Of a stretch of DNA of 64,000 nucleotides, positions 9,594 to 18,387 are shown in pieces. A program made the position numbers and the translations under genes. How positions within the stretch are numbered: position 1 is the first letter of the stretch; every line of letters starts with the position of its first letter. This DNA is from Paracidovorax wautersii (GTDB lineage: Bacteria; Pseudomonadota; Gammaproteobacteria; Burkholderiales; Burkholderiaceae_C): contig NZ_FONX01000002.1 in assembly GCF_900113035.1 (NCBI RefSeq), positions 372,001 through 436,000 on the forward strand, given 5' to 3'. The notes beneath the pieces are model-generated. The model did no database searches and was not told the DNA's origin. It saw nothing but the letters and a program-made list of their open reading frames with translations.

Positions 9594-9836
9594 TCAGCTT
9601 GGCTTCGGCGGCGCGGCCTTGCCCGCGCCTCCCTTCCTGAATCCCCGATCTCCGACCATGAAGGCTTCTAGCATGTGCGGAATTAGCACCGTGGCATCGA
9701 CCGCCTCGCCGTAGGTCTGCGCGTGCAGCGTAGCGTAGCGGTCGAGGTCGGCTTTCAGGCTGGCCGGGCAAGCAAAAGTCAGCTTCGTGGATTCCGTTTT
9801 CGGCAGCGGCCCGAGCCGTAGCTTGCGCGTCGTCAT
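9594..9836 (-). CDS. DUF2274 domain protein, last gene of the trb operon
   Basis: An 80-residue protein of the DUF2274 family, typically the last gene after trbI in Tn4371-type elements. Seen: a basic N-terminus MTTRKLRLGPLPKTES, then LTFACPASLKADLDRYA, which looks like a ribbon-helix-helix strand and helix, and a Lys/Pro-rich tail. Its start overlaps the trbI stop by 4 bases, so translation is coupled. The role is unknown; a small DNA-binding or assembly accessory is possible. Confidence 0.82.
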   Translation of the reverse strand: MTTRKLRLGPLPKTESTKLTFACPASLKADLDRYATLHAQTYGEAVDATVLIPHMLEAFMVGDRGFRKGGAGKAAPPKPS

Positions 9837-11113
9837 CGCGAAGTCCCCCTGTTGAAGAAAAGTGGCTGGTACGGCCGCAGCACCAGATCGCGGTTGACGA
9901 TGATGCGAACCGGCAAGCCGGGGCGCTCCGTCAAGGTGGGCTGGATGTTGAGGTTGCGCCGGGTCATCTCCTGACCGACCTGATTGATGCTGTCCTGGGC
10001 GCTATCGCGGCCGGCGATGATGACGCGATCACCGTCCTGCCGGTTCTCCGGCGCAGCCAGTTCGGCACCGATGCCCAGTAGCGTCGTCAGTGCCGCACCG
10101 GCAAAGACGCGATCCCAATGCCAATCCACATCATCTTCCAAGCCGGCGTAGCCGGCCGGATCGGTGCCGGCCAAGTTGTCGAGCTTGAGCGAAGACGTGT
10201 CGGGCAGGATGATCCGGTTCCACACCACTTGCACGCGGCTCTGCCCGTAGCTGACCTGGCTGTTGTATTTGCCCAGGATGCGTGACCCCTGCGGGATCAG
10301 CAGGAACTTGCCGGTAGCCGTGTCATAGACCGGCTCCGTCACTGTGGCGATCACATCGCCCGGCAAGTCCGACTTGATGCCCGTCACCAGCGCCCCGGCG
10401 ACCACCGTTCCGGCCATGACCTGATACGGCGACGCCGGCAGCGTCAGGTTGCCGGAATCACGGGCTTCCGTGGTTCCGGCTTTCTGGAATGCCTCTTTCT
10501 GGTCTTGCCGGTTCTGCACGGCGGTCGGGTCGGCGGGCTGGGCCGCCGTCGACGCAGGCCCGGCCGCCAGCGGGTCGAAGGCCGCATTGGCGGTGAAGCC
10601 CGGCGCAGCGGCTACCTGTGTCTGCGCCACCGGCGCGGCCTTCTGCGAACCAGAGCGGAAGAACACCGCCGATGCCGCTGCTGCTTCGGCTTCCTTGCGC
10701 AACGCGTCGTTGGGGTCGTTGCCGGGGGCCGCGTAGGCGGCCGTCACCGGCTGCTGCGACTTCACAATGGCCGGGCCAAGATCGCCTGGCAGCGGCGGCC
10801 CCAACTCCGGCACGGATGCCGCCAAGGGGGGCGGCAGCTTCGAGTAGTCCGCCGGCAGCGCGTCCAACCCTTCGGACTTCGAGACGCGATCGACGTTGTA
10901 AAGCTCGGTCTGCTCGCCTGCACCGCGCCGCTGCGGTTGCAGCGACCACATCAGCGCGCCGAGCACAGCGACCGAGAGACCGCCGACGAGGATGGCCAGC
11001 GTGCGCCGGTTCAGGCGCGTGACCGGGCGCGGTTGGGCGCGCAGCGCAACTGCCTCGGGTGCCACCTTGCCCGCATGCGGCGTGGCGAGGTCGGGAGTGT
11101 CGTCCTGGCTCAT
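9833..11113 (-). CDS. trbI: Conjugal transfer protein TrbI (VirB10-like)
   Basis: TrbI spans from the inner to the outer membrane of the type IV secretion channel and links the energising ATPases to the outer-membrane ring. Seen: a cytoplasmic N-terminus, one membrane helix at about residues 38-56 (LAILVGGLSVAVLGALMW), a Pro/Ala-rich periplasmic linker, and the conserved C-terminal beta-barrel domain with LIPQGSRILGKYNS and RVQVVWNRIILPD. Its 426 residues are usual for the family. It starts 2 bases after the trbG stop and overlaps the next gene by 4 bases. Confidence 0.95.
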   Translation of the reverse strand: MSQDDTPDLATPHAGKVAPEAVALRAQPRPVTRLNRRTLAILVGGLSVAVLGALMWSLQPQRRGAGEQTELYNVDRVSKSEGLDALPADYSKLPPPLAASVPELGPPLPGDLGPAIVKSQQPVTAAYAAPGNDPNDALRKEAEAAAASAVFFRSGSQKAAPVAQTQVAAAPGFTANAAFDPLAAGPASTAAQPADPTAVQNRQDQKEAFQKAGTTEARDSGNLTLPASPYQVMAGTVVAGALVTGIKSDLPGDVIATVTEPVYDTATGKFLLIPQGSRILGKYNSQVSYGQSRVQVVWNRIILPDTSSLKLDNLAGTDPAGYAGLEDDVDWHWDRVFAGAALTTLLGIGAELAAPENRQDGDRVIIAGRDSAQDSINQVGQEMTRRNLNIQPTLTERPGLPVRIIVNRDLVLRPYQPLFFNRGTSR

Positions 11114-11115
11114 GG

Positions 11116-12108
11116 TCAGTTCCTCCGCGCCAAGCCATCCGTGCGTTCGATACGCACCACGTCACCCTTGTCGCCGCCCAGGCGCAGTTCGGCCGCGCCG
11201 AACAGCCGATCCACGATGTAGTAAGGCGAGCGAAAACGGTAATTCACCAGTTGTCCGTCGCCCTGCGCGCCGATGACGAACAGCGGTGGCAGCTCGCCTT
11301 GGGCGATTCCCGGCGGGAACTGGATATAGACCTTCTCGCCATCGTCGAAGGCGCGCAGCGGCTTCCACGGCGGATTGCTGCCTGAGACGGAATATCGGAA
11401 GCGGATCTTCTCCAGCGACAGTCCGGTATCGACCGGTGCGGCGGCGCTAGCCGCCTGCGACTGGCGCTGCAAGGCCAACATCCGGTCTTTTGGGTAGTCC
11501 CAGGACACCGACGCCATCCATGCCTTTTCCGTCGAGGTCAGTTCCAGCAGGTATGTTCTGCGACTGGTGGTGATGACCAAATTCGTCTTGAGGCCTGAGC
11601 GGATGGGCTTGACCAGCACATTGATGCGCATCGCGTCGCCGCTGCCGCTGGACGTGTCACCGACGATCCAGCGCACGGTATCGCCGGCTGCGACCGTCAC
11701 TAGTTCCTCGCCCGGCTGCAAGGAAACCACGGTCACGCGTCCCGGCGCGGCATAGACTTGGTAGAGCGCACCATCGGTGAAGGGCCACACCTGAATCGCA
11801 TTGACGTAGCCCTCGCGCGTGGGCGCGATGCGCGCCTCGGCATTGGCACGGGAAACGCGCACCTTCTCATCGGCCGGCTCCGGCTTAGCCGGGGCCGCGT
11901 CCAACTCGTGCAGCGGCTTCAACTGCGCTGGCAGCGCCAGCGGCTCGGGCATGGCGACGACTTCCACTGGAGCAGGCGGCTCCGGCAGCGGCTGTGCCTG
12001 CACCGGCTCATCGAGCGAAATGGACGGAGGCGGCTTGCCCTGCGAAGCGCAGCCCGACAGGGCCACCACGGTCAGCGCGAAAGCGTATAAGCGGAAAGAC
12101 AGGTTCAT
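11116..12108 (-). CDS. trbG: Conjugal transfer protein TrbG (VirB9-like)
   Basis: TrbG is the VirB9 homologue, part of the outer-membrane core complex with TrbI. Seen: a lipoprotein-type signal peptide with LSGC as lipobox near residue 19, a Pro-rich segment, the N-terminal domain with IQVWPFTDGALYQVYAAPG, and the C-terminal domain with KIRFRYSVSGSNPPWKP and VNYRFRSPYYIVDRLF, both typical of VirB9/TrbG. It overlaps trbF by 4 bases. In VirB systems the lipoprotein is VirB7; here the lipobox lies on TrbG itself, as is common in Trb systems. Confidence 0.95.
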   Translation of the reverse strand: MNLSFRLYAFALTVVALSGCASQGKPPPSISLDEPVQAQPLPEPPAPVEVVAMPEPLALPAQLKPLHELDAAPAKPEPADEKVRVSRANAEARIAPTREGYVNAIQVWPFTDGALYQVYAAPGRVTVVSLQPGEELVTVAAGDTVRWIVGDTSSGSGDAMRINVLVKPIRSGLKTNLVITTSRRTYLLELTSTEKAWMASVSWDYPKDRMLALQRQSQAASAAAPVDTGLSLEKIRFRYSVSGSNPPWKPLRAFDDGEKVYIQFPPGIAQGELPPLFVIGAQGDGQLVNYRFRSPYYIVDRLFGAAELRLGGDKGDVVRIERTDGLARRN

Positions 12109-12809
12109 GGCTTGGCTCCTTCAGAAGAATCCAGTTCGCGGCTCCACGACAGGCCGTTGACGTAGATACCCAGCGGGTTCTTGCGCAGGCGCTGTTCGGT
12201 GCGCGGGGTTTGCAGGACGGTGGAAAGCACCGCGTTCCATCGCTCGGTCCCGGCGGGGGCACCGTTGATGAACCGTTGCTCCGTCCAACGGACGTTGAAC
12301 GAGGCATCGCTGGCGCGTACCACGCTGGTGATCTGCACCGTCACCGACTCGCGGCCAACACGGGCGAAAGGATCGTTCTTGCTGGCGTAGTCGTTGAGCA
12401 CCGCCGCGCCTTTGTCGGTGGTGTAGTCGTAGGCGTCCAGCCAGTTTTGCCGCACCACGATGGGATCGATAGACAGCGAGCGCACCAGCGTCACGAAGCG
12501 CGCCAGGTGGTGCGCGATCTGCGCATCGGCGGGCCGGTACGGCGTGGCGGCTTCGCCGACGGCGCGCACCTGCCCCGACTGATCGACCTCGATGACGTAA
12601 GGGGTGACGATGGACTGCGCCGAGCGCCACACCAGGCCACCGGCCATCAGCAGCGCAAGCGTGAGGCAGCCGAAGGCCATAAAACGCCAGTTCTTGGCCT
12701 GGACGCGGGCCGAGCCGATGCGCTCGTCCCACACCTGCGCGGCGGATTGGTACGGGGTGGCAGGCTGCGGCGTGTCGGCATAGCGCACCTGCGGGCGTTT
12801 GAATCGCAT
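12105..12809 (-). CDS. trbF: Conjugal transfer protein TrbF (VirB8-like)
   Basis: TrbF corresponds to VirB8, a bitopic inner-membrane scaffold of the transfer channel. The 234-residue protein starts at MRFKRPQVRYADTPQPATPY with an AGGAG site just upstream; an upstream extension is rejected because it is arginine-rich translation through the trbL end. Seen: one membrane helix at about residues 44-62 (FMAFGCLTLALLMAGGLVW) and a periplasmic domain with WDERIGSARVQ before the helix and SLSIDPIVVRQNWLDAYDY after it. It begins 29 bases after trbL and overlaps trbG by 4 bases. Confidence 0.94.
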   Translation of the reverse strand: MRFKRPQVRYADTPQPATPYQSAAQVWDERIGSARVQAKNWRFMAFGCLTLALLMAGGLVWRSAQSIVTPYVIEVDQSGQVRAVGEAATPYRPADAQIAHHLARFVTLVRSLSIDPIVVRQNWLDAYDYTTDKGAAVLNDYASKNDPFARVGRESVTVQITSVVRASDASFNVRWTEQRFINGAPAGTERWNAVLSTVLQTPRTEQRLRKNPLGIYVNGLSWSRELDSSEGAKP

Positions 12810-12838
12810 AGGGTTCTCCTTGGTGGTCAGGTATCGGG

Positions 12839-14203
12839 TCACGCATCGGGGCGCAGGCTTGGGCCTTGCCCTGAGCCGCCGCCGTCGCCACTGCGCAGCG
12901 TGTGGGCTGCGGTGGTTGCGGCATGGGTGATCTGCTGGCGGCGGTGCATCCGCTTTGCCCAGGCGGGTTGCTCTTGCTTCGGCGCGCTGGCTGCGCCTTC
13001 GCCTGCGGCGGCCTGGCCGGAACCGGCAGCGCCGACATCCGCACCGTTCCATCCTGCCCGGAAGGAGTCGGCCACCTTCTGACCGGCAGCGGAAGCGCCC
13101 GATGCAGCTCGGCGGCCTGCCGCTTGCGCGCCGGTCTTGGCGACATTGCCGAGGCCCGCAGCCGCGCCTTTAGCCCCGCCGCCCGCAGCGGCGGAACCGG
13201 CCTGGAATGCGGACTTGGCGCTGCTGGCCGCCGACGTGGCGGCGCGTGCGCCGCTCCCGGCCAGCTTTGCGGCGGCCGGGGCCATGCGTGCGCCCGCCAT
13301 GACGGCACCGCCCACGCCGGTCGCGGCGGCACCGATGGCAACACCCGTGCCTACCGCGCCGACGGCAGCGCCCGCCATCGCACCCGCGCCGAGCTGCGGC
13401 GCACCGGACACAAGGCCCGTGGCGATGCCGGGGCCGAAGATGCCCAGCGCCAGCAAGGCAAGCGAAGCCAGCATCACGACAAGCGCATGGTCGATGGAAG
13501 GCTCGTCGGGATGAACCTGGAACTCCGCGAACAGGCCCGAGCCGATGCCGACGATTACCGCCAGCACCAAGACCTTGATGCCTGACGAAACCACATTGCC
13601 GAGCACCTTTTCCGCGAGGAACGAGGTTTTGTTCCAGAGCGCAAACGGGATCAAGACGAAGCCGGCAAGCGTGGTCAGCTTGAACTCGATCAACGTGATG
13701 AAAAGCTGAACCGCGAGCACGAAGAAACAGAGGATCACCACCAGCCAAGCGATGAACAGCACCACGATGGGGTCGAGGTTCACGAACACTTCGGGGAAGC
13801 CGGCCATGTCACCGATCTGGTCGAGGATCGGCGCAGCGGCGTCGATGCCGGTCTTGGCAAGCCGACCCGGCTGCAAGAAGTTCTCCATCGTTATGGCCGA
13901 GCCAGTGGCGGTGATGCCTAGCCCGGCGAACGAGCGGAACACGATGCTCGACAGCCAATTGAAGTTACCGATGATGTAGGCGAAGGCACCGACGTAAAGC
14001 ACCTTGCGCAGCAGCTTGGCGATCACGTCCTCGCCCTGGCCGGTCGCATGGCTCATGGCCCAATACAGACCGGCAATGGTCATGTCGATGACAATGAGAG
14101 TGGCCGTCAGGAACGCGACTTCGCCTTGCAGCAGACCGAAACCGGAGTCGATGTAGCGCGAGAAGGTATCGAGGAATCTGTCGATGATCGTTACGTCGTT
14201 CAT
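12839..14203 (-). CDS. trbL: Conjugal transfer protein TrbL (VirB6-like)
   Basis: TrbL is the polytopic inner-membrane channel component equivalent to VirB6. The 454-residue frame shows several hydrophobic helices between residues 30 and 270, including LFIAWLVVILCFFVLAVQLF and VLVLAVIVGIGSGLF. A long Ala/Gly-rich C-terminal half follows, ending in a charged tail, a layout seen in TrbL of this family. It overlaps trbK by 4 bases at its start. The repetitive Ala/Gly tail makes the frame noisy but it is open throughout. Confidence 0.93.
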   Translation of the reverse strand: MNDVTIIDRFLDTFSRYIDSGFGLLQGEVAFLTATLIVIDMTIAGLYWAMSHATGQGEDVIAKLLRKVLYVGAFAYIIGNFNWLSSIVFRSFAGLGITATGSAITMENFLQPGRLAKTGIDAAAPILDQIGDMAGFPEVFVNLDPIVVLFIAWLVVILCFFVLAVQLFITLIEFKLTTLAGFVLIPFALWNKTSFLAEKVLGNVVSSGIKVLVLAVIVGIGSGLFAEFQVHPDEPSIDHALVVMLASLALLALGIFGPGIATGLVSGAPQLGAGAMAGAAVGAVGTGVAIGAAATGVGGAVMAGARMAPAAAKLAGSGARAATSAASSAKSAFQAGSAAAGGGAKGAAAGLGNVAKTGAQAAGRRAASGASAAGQKVADSFRAGWNGADVGAAGSGQAAAGEGAASAPKQEQPAWAKRMHRRQQITHAATTAAHTLRSGDGGGSGQGPSLRPDA

Positions 14204-14526
14204 GGCGTGTCCTCCGCAGCGGCGAGCGACGCATCACCTTCCGGCGCGTCGTCGGTTGGCGTGTCGAAACTCGCCGGAATCGGCGGCAGTTCTGCCAGCG
14301 TCCGGTATTCGTCCGGCCCAGTCTGGCCGGTGAAGAAGCGCCGCCGGAAGGCTTCGGCAGCGGCGCGACAGGTGTCTTCGCCTGCGGTTTGCCGGTCGGC
14401 TGCGCATTGGGCGCGCAGCGCCTTGAGCCGCACGGGATCGGCGGCCAAGGTGGCGGTCAGGTCTTCAGCCGGCTGCTGGCCGCATGCGGTCAGCAGCACG
14501 GCCAGCAGGACAGGAACGCATCGCAT
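14200..14526 (-). CDS. trbK: TrbK-type entry exclusion lipoprotein
   Basis: Small 108-residue lipoprotein at the position of trbK between trbJ and trbL. Seen: signal peptide with lipobox LTAC at residues 12-15, then DPVRLKALRAQCAADR and EDTCRAAAEAFRRRFF with two spaced cysteines, and an acidic Ala-rich tail. This matches the alternative TrbK family of Tn4371-like elements. TrbK of RP4 blocks entry of a second copy of the plasmid; the same role is inferred. A second, shorter protein with the same core pattern is encoded at 22207-22482. Confidence 0.85.
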   Translation of the reverse strand: MRCVPVLLAVLLTACGQQPAEDLTATLAADPVRLKALRAQCAADRQTAGEDTCRAAAEAFRRRFFTGQTGPDEYRTLAELPPIPASFDTPTDDAPEGDASLAAAEDTP

Positions 14527-14538
14527 GGCCGCCTCCCG

Positions 14539-15276
14539 TCAGTTGTTGTAGAAGTTGACGGACTGCGGTGTGTACGGCGTGCCGGTGCCCAGGAAGCGCC
14601 GCCGCACTTCGCGGGCGCGCTCGGTGGCCGCTGCCTGCCGCGCCAGCTCCAGCGAGGCCGCCCTGTCTTGTGTGATCTGGAGCTGCTGGGCCTGGATGGA
14701 CTGCTTGGCCTGCAAGGCGAGAAGCTGGTTCGTTGCCTGCATCGCTTGCAGCGCACCCGTGGCCGATTGGCTTTGGCTCACGAGGTCGGCCAGCGCGCTT
14801 TCGTCTTGCGTCAGGTTCTGCGACACCTGCGCCTGCATCCGCATCGCGGTGTGCAGGCCGTCGAGCGTGTTCTTCCAGCGTTCGCGTGCGTCCTGTGCCA
14901 TGCGGTCGCCGCTGATGGTGGCGGCGTACTGCTCCGGGTACAGGCGCGAGAACGTGGCATCCATGCTCTGCACGTCGTAGGCCAGCCCTTGCGCCTCGGC
15001 AATCAGGCGTTCAGTCGTGGCGAGCGTCGAGCGCAGCCGGTTGACGATGTTGAAGTCGAGATTCGCCAGGTTGCGCGCCTGGTTCATCAACATCTGCGCT
15101 TCGTTCTGGAGCTGGTTGATCTGGTTGTTGATCTGCTCCAGCGTGCGGATGGCAGTCAGCGTGTTCTGCACCAAGTTGACGGGATCAACGAAAGTGAGCG
15201 CCGCCGCTGGCTGAGCGAGCATCAGCGAGCCGGCCAGCGCGGCGGCGAGCGAAACGGAAAGTACACGGGTCTTCAT
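14539..15276 (-). CDS. trbJ: Conjugal transfer protein TrbJ (VirB5-like)
   Basis: TrbJ is the VirB5-like minor pilus or adhesin component, secreted to the periplasm. The 245-residue protein starts at MKTRVLSVSLAAALAG with a cleavable signal peptide ending near AAALT; a longer upstream frame is rejected because the signal peptide and the 4-bp overlap with trbE fix the start. The mature part is almost entirely helical and rich in Gln and Asn, with INNQINQLQNEAQMLMNQA, a TrbJ hallmark, and YTPQSVNFYNN at the C-terminus. Confidence 0.93.
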   Translation of the reverse strand: MKTRVLSVSLAAALAGSLMLAQPAAALTFVDPVNLVQNTLTAIRTLEQINNQINQLQNEAQMLMNQARNLANLDFNIVNRLRSTLATTERLIAEAQGLAYDVQSMDATFSRLYPEQYAATISGDRMAQDARERWKNTLDGLHTAMRMQAQVSQNLTQDESALADLVSQSQSATGALQAMQATNQLLALQAKQSIQAQQLQITQDRAASLELARQAAATERAREVRRRFLGTGTPYTPQSVNFYNN

Positions 15277-17723
15277 GGCGAAATCTCCAGGGGTTGAGTA
15301 GCGAGGAAAGAAGCCGCCGACGGCGAGGACGGCAGCAGGTCGGCGGCCCAATCGAGGCCGCGATGGCGTAGCCACGCACCGGCGAAGCCGGGAGCGCCGG
15401 CCTGCGTCAGCACTCGGTCAATGTCGCGTTGGTCTTGCGGTGTGGATGCGCCCGAGAAGGCGAGCGCGGCTGGCCCCAGGTCGAGGTCGAACAGACGATT
15501 GCCCAGGCGCGATTGGTAGTAGTAGTCGCGCTTGGGCTGCGCGGTGGCGACGATTTCGATTTGCCGACTGTTGAGGCCAAAGCCCTCGTAGACCGTGCGA
15601 ATCTGCGGCTCGGTCGCCTGCGGGTTGGGCAAGAAAATCCGGCTCGCGCAGCTTTCGATGATCGCGGGCGCGATGGTCGAATCCTTGATGTCGGCAAGCG
15701 ACTGCGTGGCGAAGATCACCGACACGTTTTTCTTGCGCAGAGTTTTCAACCATTGCCGGATGCGTGCCGCGAAGGACGGTTCATCAAGGAATAGCCAGGC
15801 TTCATCGAGAATCAGCAGCGTGGGAGCACCGTCGAAACGTGCATCGAAGCGGGCGAACAAGTAGCGCAGCACCGCTTGCACGGCGGCGGGGCTGTGCATT
15901 AGCTCTTCCATCTCAAAGCCCTGCACGTCGCCGCTGCCGAGCCGGTCGCGGTCGGCATCCAGTAGCTTGCCGTGCGCGCCGCCCAGCACATACGGCGACA
16001 ATGCCTGCCGCAGCGCGTTCGATTGCAGCAGCACCGAAAGCCCGGTCATCGTGCGCTGCTCCACCGGCGCACCAGCGAGGCTGCCGAGCGCCGACCAAAT
16101 GGCGGCTTTCTCGTCGGGGCCGACGGTCACGCCTTCATGCAGCAGGCGGCCTTCGATCCACTCGGCGGCCCAGGTGCGATAGCCTTCGCTGTCGATACGG
16201 GCCAAGGGCTGAAAGGCAATGGCGCCGTCCGCGCCGAGGTCGTAGTGTTCGCCGCCCAGGCCCAGCACCGTCGCCCGCATGGATCGCCCCATGTCGAAGG
16301 CGAAGATGCGCGAGCCGCCATAGCGGCGGAACTGCAAGGCGAGCATCGCCAGCAGGACAGATTTTCCCATGCCCGTCGGCCCCGCGACCAGCGTATGCCC
16401 CACGTCGCCGATGTGCGTCACCAGCCGGAACGGCGTCGCGCCATCCGTGCGCGTGACGATCAGCGGCGGGCCGTCGAGATGGGCGTTTTTCTCCGGCCCA
16501 GCCCACACGGCGGACACCGGCATCATGTGCGCCAGATTCAGCGTCGAGACGATGGGCTGGCGCACGTTGGCATAGGCATTGCCTGGTATGGACGACAGCC
16601 ACGCATCGACTGCATTTAAGGTTTCGGGGATGGTGACGAAGCCACGTCCTTGGATGACACGTTCCACCATGCGCAGCTTTTCGTCGGCTACGGCAGGGTC
16701 GTCATCGAACACCGTCACCGTGGCGGTGAGGTAGCCGAAGGCGACTTGATCGCTGCCAAGCTCTTGCAAGGCGGCATCCGCGTCGGCCGCCTTGTTGCTG
16801 GCATCCGTGTCCACCAGCGGCGATTCCTGCTGGAAGATGGTTTCGCGCAGTAGCGCAATGACATTCTTCCGTTTCGCAAACCACTGGCGACGCAGGCGGC
16901 CCAGCTCCTTTTCCGCCTCGGCTTTATCGAGGCAGAGAAACCGGGTACTCCAGCGATAGGCAAAGCCCAGGCGATTGAGGTCGTCCAGCAGGCCCGGCCA
17001 GGTCGAGGTCGGAAAGCCCCGCACCGACACCACGCGCAGATGCTGGTCACCCAGCATGGGCGCAAGGCCGCCGACTAGGGCGGAATCGGCCAGCAGTGCG
17101 TCGAGGTGGAAAGGCACCTCGGGCACGGCCAGCCGGTAGCGCCGCGTGGACACCGTGGCGTGAAGATAAGTCAGCGTCGCGGCATCGTCCAACCAGACGA
17201 TTTCTGGCATCACGCCATCGAGCAGGTCGAAAACCCGATCCGTTTCTGCCAGGAAGGCGTCAAGCCGACCGCGCCAGTCCACACCATCGCCCGGCGCGTG
17301 CTCGTAGAGCAGCTTGGCTGCACGAGCGCGGGATTCCTCCGGCGGCAGATAGGCTAGCGTCAGGTGATAGCTGCTTTCGTAGTGGTTCCCCGATTCCTCA
17401 AAGGCAGCGCGGCGTTCTTCGTCCACCAGCCAGGACAGCGGTTCGGGAAAGTCGGAATGCGGATAGTCCGCGGCCGACTGGCGCTCGGCTTCCACGAACA
17501 GCGCCCAGCCCGAACCCAGCCGGCGCAACGCGTTGTTTAGCCGTGCCGTCGTGGCGATCAATTCGCCCTGCGTGGCGCTGTCCAGATCAGGCCCGCGAAA
17601 GCGCGCCGTGCGCTGAAACGAGCCATCCTTGTTCAGCACCACGCCCGGCGCGATCAGCCCAGCCCAGGGAAGCCAGTCGGCCAGCAAGGCGGGCCGCTGG
17701 CGGTATTCGGCAAGGTTAAGCAT
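15273..17723 (-). CDS. trbE: Conjugal transfer ATPase TrbE (VirB4-like)
   Basis: TrbE is the large VirB4-type ATPase that powers assembly of the transfer channel at the inner membrane. The 816-residue protein starts at MLNLAEYRQRPALLADWLPW (17723); a 30-residue upstream extension is trbD read in another frame. Seen: an N-terminal CagE/VirB4 domain, Walker A GPTGMGKSVLLAML near residue 450, Walker B TLLILDEAW, and the Gln motif IFATQSLADI. It starts 11 bases after the trbD stop and overlaps trbJ by 4 bases. Confidence 0.96.
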   Translation of the reverse strand: MLNLAEYRQRPALLADWLPWAGLIAPGVVLNKDGSFQRTARFRGPDLDSATQGELIATTARLNNALRRLGSGWALFVEAERQSAADYPHSDFPEPLSWLVDEERRAAFEESGNHYESSYHLTLAYLPPEESRARAAKLLYEHAPGDGVDWRGRLDAFLAETDRVFDLLDGVMPEIVWLDDAATLTYLHATVSTRRYRLAVPEVPFHLDALLADSALVGGLAPMLGDQHLRVVSVRGFPTSTWPGLLDDLNRLGFAYRWSTRFLCLDKAEAEKELGRLRRQWFAKRKNVIALLRETIFQQESPLVDTDASNKAADADAALQELGSDQVAFGYLTATVTVFDDDPAVADEKLRMVERVIQGRGFVTIPETLNAVDAWLSSIPGNAYANVRQPIVSTLNLAHMMPVSAVWAGPEKNAHLDGPPLIVTRTDGATPFRLVTHIGDVGHTLVAGPTGMGKSVLLAMLALQFRRYGGSRIFAFDMGRSMRATVLGLGGEHYDLGADGAIAFQPLARIDSEGYRTWAAEWIEGRLLHEGVTVGPDEKAAIWSALGSLAGAPVEQRTMTGLSVLLQSNALRQALSPYVLGGAHGKLLDADRDRLGSGDVQGFEMEELMHSPAAVQAVLRYLFARFDARFDGAPTLLILDEAWLFLDEPSFAARIRQWLKTLRKKNVSVIFATQSLADIKDSTIAPAIIESCASRIFLPNPQATEPQIRTVYEGFGLNSRQIEIVATAQPKRDYYYQSRLGNRLFDLDLGPAALAFSGASTPQDQRDIDRVLTQAGAPGFAGAWLRHRGLDWAADLLPSSPSAASFLATQPLEISP

Positions 17724-17734
17724 GGCGGCGTCTC

Positions 17735-18007
17735 CTACACGTCCAGCAGCGGCTTGTGCTTGATGTGCCGGGCGAAGACCTGCATGAACTGCGGATCGAC
17801 CCTCGCGCCCCACACGGCCAGCGAGTGACCGACGATCCAGAGCACTACGCCAGGAATCCAGAGTTGCAGGCCCAGCCCGACGGCAGCGGCTAGCGTGCCG
17901 TTGGCAATCGCCACCGTGCGCGGTGCGCCGCCCATCAAGAGCGGCTCGGTCAGCGAGCGATGTAGCGGCACCTCGAAGCCGGCCGCGAAGCTATCCGGGC
18001 CACTCAT
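17735..18007 (-). CDS. trbD: Conjugal transfer protein TrbD (VirB3-like)
   Basis: TrbD is a small VirB3-like inner-membrane protein working with TrbE. The 90-residue frame starts at MSGPDSFAAGFEVPLHRSL, the usual VirB3 entry with EVPLHRSLTEP, then a hydrophobic hairpin of two membrane helices (TVAIANGTLAAAVGLGLQLW and VVLWIVGHSLAVW) and a short basic tail. The start overlaps the trbC stop by 4 bases, which decides it over a longer open frame. Confidence 0.93.
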   Translation of the reverse strand: MSGPDSFAAGFEVPLHRSLTEPLLMGGAPRTVAIANGTLAAAVGLGLQLWIPGVVLWIVGHSLAVWGARVDPQFMQVFARHIKHKPLLDV

Positions 18008-18387
18008 ACGACAGCCCCGCCGGAGAAGCTGAAGAACGACAGGAAGAACGAGGACGCGGCGAACGCGATGCTCAAACCGAACACGATCTGGATCAGCTTG
18101 CGAAAGCCGCCCGACGTGTCGCCGAAGGCGAGCGCGAGGCCCGTGGCGATGATGATGATGACCGCGACGATGCGTGCCACCGGCCCCTGAATCGACTCCA
18201 GAATGGATTGCAGCGGGCCTTCCCACGGCATCGAGGAGCCGGATGCCTTCGCCGTGCCCGCCGTCATCAGCATGACTGCGGCCAGCAGCAGGCCGTGGTG
18301 CGCGGGGCCGGCCAGCCGCCGCAGGCGTGCGATGGTTGAAACCGGATTTACGGAATTACGGAAAGCGTGAACGTGCATCTGCGTCAT
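18004..18387 (-). CDS. trbC: Prepilin TrbC (VirB2-like)
   Basis: TrbC is the precursor of the conjugative pilus subunit, which in RP4 is trimmed and cyclised by TraF. The 127-residue frame has a long leader of about 48 residues with a hydrophobic core ending TAGTAKA, then two membrane helices (RIVAVIIIIATGLALAFG and IVFGLSIAFAASSFFLSFFS) typical of VirB2/TrbC pilins. It lies between trbB and trbD with 4-bp overlaps. A TraF peptidase gene is present at 35150-35749, so cyclisation is likely. Confidence 0.93.
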   Translation of the reverse strand: MTQMHVHAFRNSVNPVSTIARLRRLAGPAHHGLLLAAVMLMTAGTAKASGSSMPWEGPLQSILESIQGPVARIVAVIIIIATGLALAFGDTSGGFRKLIQIVFGLSIAFAASSFFLSFFSFSGGAVV